NCBI GenBank assembly: GCA_030429325.1
Contig: JAUICT010000125.1
Location: 1-6,519, forward strand
Source of the DNA: Bacteroidia bacterium
Lineage (GTDB): Bacteria > Bacteroidota > Bacteroidia > Flavobacteriales > Flavobacteriaceae
Length of the DNA stretch: 6,519 nucleotides
Reading direction: 5' to 3'
A program made the translations under genes and the position numbers. The notes under the pieces are model-generated. The model was not told where the DNA came from. It worked only from the letters and a program-made list of their open reading frames with translations, and ran no database searches. Positions 1-5,455 of the stretch are shown piece after piece. Positions within the stretch are counted from its first letter, which is position 1. Each line of letters begins with the position of its first letter.

Positions 1-7
1 CAATAAC

Positions 8-41
8 AAAACTAAAGGAGGCTTAAGCCTCCTTTAGTTTT
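8..41 (-). terminator. Intrinsic, probably bidirectional terminator overlapping the acyltransferase stop codon
   Basis: Positions 8-41 form a perfect 34-bp palindrome centred between 24 and 25, with a GGAGGC/GCCTCC core flanked by A/T-rich arms. On the minus strand the hairpin ends in four U residues followed by a U-rich stretch (complement of 1-11). On the plus strand it ends in six T residues (38-43), so it could stop transcripts from both directions. The TAA stop of the acyltransferase gene (23-25) lies at the palindrome centre, so the gene's last five codons form most of the upstream arm. It fits the end of the five-gene operon. A convergent gene beyond the left edge may use the same element. 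Confidence 0.85.
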
Positions 42-1153
42 TTAGTAGTCTTTTTTCCAATCTTCCCATACTTCTGGCTAAGCACCATAAATGGTTTTTC
101 CACCAAAAGATAGTACCCTGTAATCACAACAATTGAAAGTGGCACGAAAATTAAAGCCTGGGAAATAAAGGTAAATTCATAAGAATCTATAAAAGTAAGT
201 CTATCCGAAAAGATCTTCATCACCAAATGGTAAAACGGAAAGTGAAGCAAATACAATGAATAACACATTCCCCCAATGACCGTGACCCAATTGTTGGTCA
301 TCACCTTTTTCAAAATAGAGAGGTTGAAGGACGATATCAATATCAAGAATAAACTAAGTGTTCTTAACATCCAATCACCAAAAACAAAGAAAAACAGGAA
401 CAGGTTCACCACAAAAAAGATATCCCATACCCAAAATCTTTCAAACTTAACATTCTTATATACATCCGCCGCTATTATCCCCGCAAGGAAATACCTCAAG
501 TAGTCATTTAAATCCAAATCCGGGGTAACATCCAAATGTAAAGAAAGCATCAACATTAAGAAATAGAGGAAATAACGCCAAACTGCTTTGTTTATGAAAC
601 AGAAACCTAGAATGAAAATTGGCATCAATAGATAGAACTGCACTTCAATCTCCAAGCTCCATGCTGGAGGAAGGATGTATGAATAGGAGTGGTAAGCTAG
701 ATTGTGTACATAAAAAAATGAGGCTACATAACGATCCCATAAAAAGGCAAAGTCATGTTGTCCCATTATAAAAAGGTGCACCAAAAAAAACACTGTTATC
801 GCAATAAGATAAGGCGGTTCAATTCGGATGAGTCTTCGTAAAAAATAACTCCTGAAGTCCAAATCCTTTATTTTTTTCCCAAGAAAAGGAAGTGCAAGGA
901 TAAATCCACTAATGCCAAAAAACAGTTCCACCCCAAGATTTCCTTGATACATGACATACCGAAGTAAACTTTCGCTTTCAATAAGCTCACGATCAAAATT
1001 GGTGTTGTATTCCAAAAAAGCTTGGCTACAGTGCGCAAACATTACAGGAAGTATGGCAAAAAACCGTAAAGCATCAATCTCTGGGATAAATCTTTGTGAA
1101 GATTTCCTTCTCAGAAGATCAATGGCATTCTGTCTAAATAGTTTGAACTTCAT
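23..1153 (-). CDS. Acyltransferase 3 family membrane protein (OafA/YrhL-like), probable glycan O-acyltransferase
   Basis: Integral membrane acyltransferase of the acyltransferase-3 family, which typically moves acetyl or another acyl group onto surface sugars. From the ATG at 1153 the protein has 376 residues, normal for the family. Seen: the N-terminal IDALRFFAILPVMFAHC segment holds the family R-x10-H pattern (R30, H41, the presumed catalytic His). GVELFFGISGF lies at about 74-84, RRLIRIEPPY at 106-115, WSLEIEVQFY at 165-174, YSLYLLHFP at 298-306 and VEKPF near 351. Many hydrophobic segments (about ten) alternate with short loops, and the C-terminus is Lys-rich and probably cytoplasmic. An in-frame ATG at 1192 would add 13 residues and overlap the upstream gene by 28 bp. 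I prefer 1153 because it lies 11 bp after that gene's stop and gives a typical short N-terminus. The acceptor sugar and acyl group cannot be told. It is the last gene of the operon, so it probably modifies the glycan made by its neighbours. Confidence 0.88.
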   Translation of the reverse strand: MKFKLFRQNAIDLLRRKSSQRFIPEIDALRFFAILPVMFAHCSQAFLEYNTNFDRELIESESLLRYVMYQGNLGVELFFGISGFILALPFLGKKIKDLDFRSYFLRRLIRIEPPYLIAITVFFLVHLFIMGQHDFAFLWDRYVASFFYVHNLAYHSYSYILPPAWSLEIEVQFYLLMPIFILGFCFINKAVWRYFLYFLMLMLSLHLDVTPDLDLNDYLRYFLAGIIAADVYKNVKFERFWVWDIFFVVNLFLFFFVFGDWMLRTLSLFLILISSFNLSILKKVMTNNWVTVIGGMCYSLYLLHFPFYHLVMKIFSDRLTFIDSYEFTFISQALIFVPLSIVVITGYYLLVEKPFMVLSQKYGKIGKKTTKKLKEA

Positions 1154-1164
1154 GACACTTGATG

Positions 1165-2181
1165 TTAGATTTTGTAATAGGCCTTGAACCATTCCACAAA
1201 TCGTTTGATTCCAATAGAAATACTTGTGTTTGGTTCATAATCGTATTCGCTTACCAAATCATCTACATTGGCCCAAGTTTTCTTAACATCCCCTGGTTGC
1301 ATGGGCAAATACTCCTTTTTGGCCTCTATGTTCAGCTCTTTTTCCAAAGTTTCTATAAAGTCGGTAAGCTTAACAGAGTCGTTGTTACCGATATTGAAAA
1401 TCTTATATTTTGGTTCGTCTTCCACAACAGGTTTCTCGATGATCCTTACAACCCCATTCACAATATCGTCTATGTAGGTGAAATCCCTTTCCAAATCCCC
1501 ATTGTTGAATATTTTTATGGGATTGCCTTTTAACATGGCATTGGTGAACAGAAACATGGCCATATCTGGTCTTCCCCATGGGCCATATACTGTGAAAAAT
1601 CGTAGTCCGGTAGTCTTAAAACCGTAGAGATGGCTATAGGTATGGGCCATAAGCTCATTGCTTTTCTTTGAAGCAGCGTAAAGACTAATTGGGTGGTCCA
1701 CGTTATCGGTAGTTTCAAAAGGAACTTTTTTGTTCAACCCATATACACTGGAACTACTGGCATATACCAAATGCTTTATTTCATGGCGCTTGCAATTATC
1801 CAAAATATTGAAGAACCCCACAATGTTGCTTTCTATATATGCGGAAGGATTTTCCAAACTATATCTCACCCCTGCTTGGGCCGCTAAATTACATACGATT
1901 TCAAATTTGTTGTCATTGAATAGTTTGTCCATCGAAGTACTATCCTCCAATCCCAAACGAATGAAACTAAATTCTGGGTATGTACCGCTCGCTACAATAG
2001 TATTGAAATTTTTGGCCTTGTCTTCTTCAATACCCAACTGTTCCAGCCTTGAAAACTTAAGACTACGTGGATAGTAATCGTTAATGTTGTCCAGCCCAAC
2101 GACCTTATGTCCTTTGTCCAACAAAGATTTACATACATGGAATCCAATAAAGCCGGCGGCTCCTGTGACTAAAATGTTCAT
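1165..2181 (-). CDS. NAD-dependent epimerase of the SDR family, probable UDP-glucuronate 4-epimerase
   Basis: Cytoplasmic extended short-chain dehydrogenase/reductase, 338 residues, the usual length for UDP-glucuronate 4-epimerases (GAE/CapI/LspL type). These interconvert UDP-glucuronate and UDP-galacturonate through a 4-keto intermediate with bound NAD. Seen: the GAAGFIG dinucleotide-binding motif at 7-13; the acidic residue ending the second strand in LDNINDYYP (30-38); NLAAQAGVRYS (98-108); the catalytic serine region ASSSSVYG (141-148); the YAASK catalytic Tyr168-x3-Lys172; and RFFTVYGPWGRPDMA (194-208), characteristic of this subgroup. NNGDLERDFTYIDDIV (226-241) and QPGDVKKTWAN (295-305) complete the substrate side. 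The NDYYP segment and GPWGRPDMA favour the glucuronate epimerase subgroup over UDP-glucose 4-epimerase or a dehydratase, but substrate is inferred from motifs only. It starts 3 bp after the sugar-transferase stop, so it is probably co-translated and supplies a uronic acid for the same glycan. Confidence 0.87.
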   Translation of the reverse strand: MNILVTGAAGFIGFHVCKSLLDKGHKVVGLDNINDYYPRSLKFSRLEQLGIEEDKAKNFNTIVASGTYPEFSFIRLGLEDSTSMDKLFNDNKFEIVCNLAAQAGVRYSLENPSAYIESNIVGFFNILDNCKRHEIKHLVYASSSSVYGLNKKVPFETTDNVDHPISLYAASKKSNELMAHTYSHLYGFKTTGLRFFTVYGPWGRPDMAMFLFTNAMLKGNPIKIFNNGDLERDFTYIDDIVNGVVRIIEKPVVEDEPKYKIFNIGNNDSVKLTDFIETLEKELNIEAKKEYLPMQPGDVKKTWANVDDLVSEYDYEPNTSISIGIKRFVEWFKAYYKI

Positions 2182-2184
2182 GAA

Positions 2185-2778
2185 CTATTGTTTTTTTATG
2201 ATAACGGTTATGGTTTTGAATATAATGGACAAGTCTTTGAACATGCCTTTCTCGGCAATATACTTTTTATTGAGGCCCAGTTTTATGGGCATTATTTCCT
2301 CAATGTATTTTCTTTCGGGGTCTTTGGATTCTTTCAGGATATCATTTTCATTCCTGAAGGCTATGGAAGCATAGTCGGTTATTCCCGGTCTAACGGTAAG
2401 GACTTCCATATCTGATTCGGAATAGTGCTCAACATATTTTCTCACCTCCGGTCTTGGCCCCACCAAACTCATTTCACCCGTAAAAACGTTAAAGAGTTGA
2501 GGAAGTTCGTCCAATTTGAATTTTCTTAGATAATACCCCACTTTGGTAACCCTAGGGTCCCTACCTCCTACTGTGAGCAGTCCTTTCTTGTCCGAACCAG
2601 TATACATGGTCCTAAACTTAAAAATTCTGAAATCCTTGTTTCCTTTGCCAACCCTCACTTGCCTATAAAAAACAGGTCCTTTGGATGAAATCTTGACCAA
2701 TATGGCAATAAGGACAAGTATTGGCGACAATACAAGTATCCCAAAAGAAGACAGTATTATGTCGAACAATCTTTTCAT
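2185..2778 (-). CDS. Sugar transferase, PglC-like monotopic phosphoglycosyl transferase
   Basis: Initiating enzyme of surface-glycan synthesis. The family transfers a sugar 1-phosphate from a UDP-sugar to undecaprenyl phosphate at the inner membrane. At 197 residues it is the minimal catalytic form (like PglC), without the large N-terminal membrane region of WbaP/WcaJ types. Seen: MKRLFD start; a hydrophobic helix at about 4-29 broken by Ser18-Pro19, as in the re-entrant membrane helix of PglC; GPVFYRQVRVGK (34-45); FRIFKFRTM (50-58); the KLDELPQLFNV segment with the Asp90-Glu91 catalytic dyad; GEMSLVGPRPE (101-111); and RPGITDYASI (130-139). All hallmark residues are intact. The start ATG overlaps the aminotransferase stop as ATGA. 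The first sugar is unknown. The neighbouring DegT aminotransferase suggests an amino-deoxy sugar such as a bacillosamine-type UDP-sugar, which is inference. Confidence 0.93.
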   Translation of the reverse strand: MKRLFDIILSSFGILVLSPILVLIAILVKISSKGPVFYRQVRVGKGNKDFRIFKFRTMYTGSDKKGLLTVGGRDPRVTKVGYYLRKFKLDELPQLFNVFTGEMSLVGPRPEVRKYVEHYSESDMEVLTVRPGITDYASIAFRNENDILKESKDPERKYIEEIMPIKLGLNKKYIAEKGMFKDLSIIFKTITVIIKKQ

Positions 2779-3983
2779 TTCATGACATTTTCCACAGTCT
2801 CGGAAACCACCTTTACAATATAGGTGATATGTTCTTGGGACAATTGTGGGTATATGGGCAATGATATTTCATTTGTGTACATCTGCATGGCCATCGGATA
2901 CGCTTCTTCTTGATATCCCATTTGTTTGAAAAGCGATAATCTGGGCAAAGGCTGAAAATGGACGTTTACAGCTACCCCCCTTTCTCCGACTCCTTGAATG
3001 ATCAAATCTCTTTGTTCCTCGGTTGCCCCCTTGATTCTAAGCGGATACAAATGGCACGACGATTGTTGGTCGTCTGTATGAAAATGTGGTTCAATGGCCC
3101 AATCCTTTTCCTCAAAAAAGGAATTGTACTGCTCAAAAATCTCTTTTCGTTTTGGCAATATATCATCCAAATACACCTCCATTTGACCTACACCGATTGC
3201 AGCCAGAACATCAGGAAGATTAATCTTAAGTCCTGGGTAAATAATATCGTATCTCCAGCTCCCTGCCTTGGATTTGGCCAAAGCATCCTTGGTCTGTCCG
3301 TTTAAGGAATAACATCTCAGGGTACGATATAGCTCATCGTTATTGAACGGTTCAGGAAGATTTAAGCATATTGCCCCACCTTCTGCTGTGGTGACATTCT
3401 TTACCGCATGCAATGAAAAAATAGTGATGTCCGTTAAAACACCCGTGCTTTTGCCTTTATACATCGCACCTATGGAATGTGCAGCATCGGCCACTACCAA
3501 AATACGCCCCAGTTTTTCCTGAACTTCACCTTTTGGAACGAACAATTCCCGTTTTTTGGCCACCAAGTCGTTGATTCCATCATAATCACAAGGCCAGCCC
3601 GCAAAATCAACAGGGATTATGGCCTTAGTTCTAGGCGTAATTGCTTTTTCAATGTTCTCAAGGGCAATATTAAAATCCTCACCAACATCTACCATAACTG
3701 GTCTCGCCCCTGCATGGATCACGGACATGGCCGTTGCCGCATACGTATATGCCGGTATAATCACTTCATCACCCTCACCTAGCCCTAACCATTTTAAGAC
3801 CAAAATGGCACCAGAAGTCCATGAGTTTACACAGACTACTTCGGGAGCATCTGTTGCTTCCTTGATTTGTTCTTCAAGTTTGCGTACTTGTGGACCGGTG
3901 GTTATCCACCCTGAATCCAAGGATTTAAGGACTTCCTCTTTTACTTTGTCGTTAATAAACGGAGGCGAAAAATCAATTTTCAT
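2775..3983 (-). CDS. DegT/DnrJ/EryC1/StrS family PLP-dependent sugar aminotransferase
   Basis: Cytoplasmic fold-type I aminotransferase, 402 residues, of the family that converts nucleotide-linked keto sugars to amino sugars, usually with glutamate as donor. Seen: SGWITTGPQVRKLEE near the N-terminus (24-38); NSWTSGAILVLK (53-64), the phosphate-binding region; GDEVIIPAYTYAATA (71-85); DFAGWPCDYDGI (126-137); VVADAAHSIGA (163-173) with Asp166, expected to contact the PLP ring nitrogen; and SLHAVKNVTTAEGGAI (190-205) with Lys195 as the Schiff-base lysine. Between the GWPCDYD motif and the Asp166 strand there are about 15 more residues than in classical members (around 144-160, containing LFVPKGEVQEKLG). 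That suggests a distinct subfamily. It overlaps the upstream glycosyltransferase by 11 bp and the downstream sugar transferase by 4 bp. Its usual partner, a 4,6-dehydratase that makes the keto sugar, is not in the window. Confidence 0.93.
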   Translation of the reverse strand: MKIDFSPPFINDKVKEEVLKSLDSGWITTGPQVRKLEEQIKEATDAPEVVCVNSWTSGAILVLKWLGLGEGDEVIIPAYTYAATAMSVIHAGARPVMVDVGEDFNIALENIEKAITPRTKAIIPVDFAGWPCDYDGINDLVAKKRELFVPKGEVQEKLGRILVVADAAHSIGAMYKGKSTGVLTDITIFSLHAVKNVTTAEGGAICLNLPEPFNNDELYRTLRCYSLNGQTKDALAKSKAGSWRYDIIYPGLKINLPDVLAAIGVGQMEVYLDDILPKRKEIFEQYNSFFEEKDWAIEPHFHTDDQQSSCHLYPLRIKGATEEQRDLIIQGVGERGVAVNVHFQPLPRLSLFKQMGYQEEAYPMAMQMYTNEISLPIYPQLSQEHITYIVKVVSETVENVMK

Positions 3984-5070
3984 ATGCTTTTTGATATAGG
4001 TCTGAATAGGCTTTACTTACAACTTCCATGCTGTAATTCTGAACATTGAGCAACGCATTTTTAGAAAACTCGTCCGCCAATGCTTCATTTTCATATAAGG
4101 CAATAATGGCTTCGGCCAATGCTTTTGAATCTTTGGGTTTTACTATTAATCCTTCTTTCATGTGCCTTGCGATGTCGGTAACTCCGGGTACATCCGTGGT
4201 CACCAAGGGCAATCCGTATGCCGATGCTTCCAACAATACCCTTGCAAAACCTTCGCGATAAAAGGTAGGCAAAACAAAGACATCAGATCCCAATAACAAA
4301 TCTGGTACATCACTTCGTTTTCCCAACCACTCCACATAAGGCGCATATTGGTTTAGGATTTTCTCGTTCAGCTTTTCTGAATTCTCTTCCAATGGGCCTA
4401 CCAATAAAAACTTAAACTTGAATCCTTTGTCTGCACACATTTTAGCGGCTTCCAAATACTGGATGATACCTTTGGCATAGACCAACCTTGAAACACAAAT
4501 TGCGGTAAAAGGGCTTCTGCTCCTGGCAGCTTTCTGCTTAATCTTTTTTAAATCTATGCCACTACCATAGATCATGGCATGGTTCTTTTCTGTTACCAAC
4601 GCTTTTCGTAAAAAAAAGTTGCGATCATCCAAATTCTGGAAAGTAGTACAGAACACCCTTTTTCTGGCCAAGGTATGCAAGAATACGTATACGGATTGGG
4701 CAATACGGGTCGAAAGACCTTTGGAAACAAATAGTTTTCCCAAACCGGTTATGGTACGTACAACCTTGTGGGGCTGACCAAATGAGGCCAAGGGAACCAA
4801 GAAAGCAGGTTTGGTATCGAATGTTTGTACAATATCAAACTTATGCTCTTTGAAAATTTTTCTGTATTGGAAAATGGAAGCTATATCCGAGAATAGATTC
4901 AGTTTCCTATTGAGGTCATACTTTATAAATTGGATATGATCTGGGTAGTCATAATCCCTGGTGCCCAAAATAGTAATCTCAAAACCATGTTGAAGCAAAT
5001 AGTTTGAAAGCTCGATTCTTTTGTGGGCGTCTTCCCCCCCAACCAAACATAATTTAATTTTTCTCTCCAT
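3973..5070 (-). CDS. GT4-family glycosyltransferase (Cap1E/PglA-like)
   Basis: Retaining GT-B glycosyltransferase of family GT4, 365 residues, a normal length. It probably adds a sugar from a nucleotide donor to an undecaprenyl-diphosphate-linked acceptor on the cytoplasmic face of the inner membrane. Seen: the N-terminal acceptor half starts with KLCLVGGEDAHKR (6-18) and contains DIVQTFDTKPAFLVPL (79-94) and VVRTITGLGKLF (103-114), a pattern of the Cap1E/PglA group. The C-terminal donor half has GSGIDLKKI (169-177), VSRLVYAKGI (193-202) with the basic pair Arg195/Lys200, and LPTFYREGFARVLLEA (267-282) with the E-x7-E motif (Glu273, Glu281), then TTDVPGVTDI. The usual EGLPR reads EGFAR here. 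A run of seven G (5034-5040) spans codons 11-13. It is the first gene after the 121-bp gap and hence the probable operon leader. Linkage and sugars cannot be predicted. Confidence 0.92.
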   Translation of the reverse strand: MERKIKLCLVGGEDAHKRIELSNYLLQHGFEITILGTRDYDYPDHIQFIKYDLNRKLNLFSDIASIFQYRKIFKEHKFDIVQTFDTKPAFLVPLASFGQPHKVVRTITGLGKLFVSKGLSTRIAQSVYVFLHTLARKRVFCTTFQNLDDRNFFLRKALVTEKNHAMIYGSGIDLKKIKQKAARSRSPFTAICVSRLVYAKGIIQYLEAAKMCADKGFKFKFLLVGPLEENSEKLNEKILNQYAPYVEWLGKRSDVPDLLLGSDVFVLPTFYREGFARVLLEASAYGLPLVTTDVPGVTDIARHMKEGLIVKPKDSKALAEAIIALYENEALADEFSKNALLNVQNYSMEVVSKAYSDLYQKAYEN

Positions 5071-5123
5071 TTGGATTTTTATTCTCTAAACTATTACTTG
5101 GATTGATTTACTTGAAGAGCTTC

Positions 5124-5170
5124 AAAAGTGTTGCACGGCTGTCCTTTCCTCGTCGAACAGCCATGCTCAC
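5124..5170 (-). terminator. Probable intrinsic terminator after the T9SS-exported protein gene
   Basis: On the minus-strand RNA, 5166-5157 pairs with 5142-5133 as a continuous 10-bp stem (one U-G wobble) around a 14-nt loop. Past a small internal loop, GUG (5170-5168) pairs with CAC (5130-5128), and UUUU (5127-5124) follows directly. The plus-strand RNA would have a C-A mismatch instead of the wobble and no U-tract, so the structure favours leftward transcripts. It begins 21 bp past the stop codon at 5192. The U-tract is short, so termination may be partial and allow read-through into the glycan operon. Confidence 0.6.
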
Positions 5171-5191
5171 TGAATTTAGTTATTTAAGGTG

Positions 5192-5455
5192 CTAATTTCT
5201 AACGATTAGTCCCAATGGTACTGTTTCTCCATTGTTTAAAACCAATTGCACCGTATATACCCCGTTTGAAACACCGAAAATGGGCAGTTCATATCCTCCA
5301 TCCGCTTCTACTTCGGCGGGAAGGTAGGATGTAACATACCTTCCACTGGAATCATGCAAATGAATTTGTGTAACAAACACATTCTCTGCAGCAGTATCAA
5401 CATAAATTCTTGCAGTTCCGGTTGCAGGGTTAGGAGCCAAAATGGAAACCATTTC
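5192..5455 (-). other. T9SS type A C-terminal sorting domain (protein domain region)
   Basis: The last 87 residues match the Bacteroidota Por-secretion tail: PNP near the start, HLHDSSGRYV in the middle (the equivalent of the usual V-D-x-x-G-R-x-V strand), GVSNGVYTVQL, and a hydrophobic-basic end (LIVRN). It directs outer-membrane translocation by the type IX system and is normally removed by the PorU sortase. Confidence 0.88.

Noticed and set aside
16..21. AGGAGG, a Shine-Dalgarno-like sequence near the left edge
   Set aside because: It is part of the terminator palindrome, occurs on both strands for that reason, and no start codon is suitably placed after it; Bacteroidota rarely use such sites.
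1159..1533. 124-residue plus-strand reading frame
   Set aside because: Antisense to the well-supported epimerase, with no recognisable motif.
1530..1718. 62-residue minus-strand reading frame
   Set aside because: Overlaps the epimerase in another frame, within its conserved catalytic region; no sign of independent coding.
5086..5093. TAGTTTAG on the minus strand, like the Bacteroidota -7 element TAnnTTTG
   Set aside because: One consensus base is wrong and the only TTTG upstream is about 29 bp away instead of roughly 19-21, inside the terminator U-tract. The start would lie only about 10 nt before the gene. Not enough to call a promoter.
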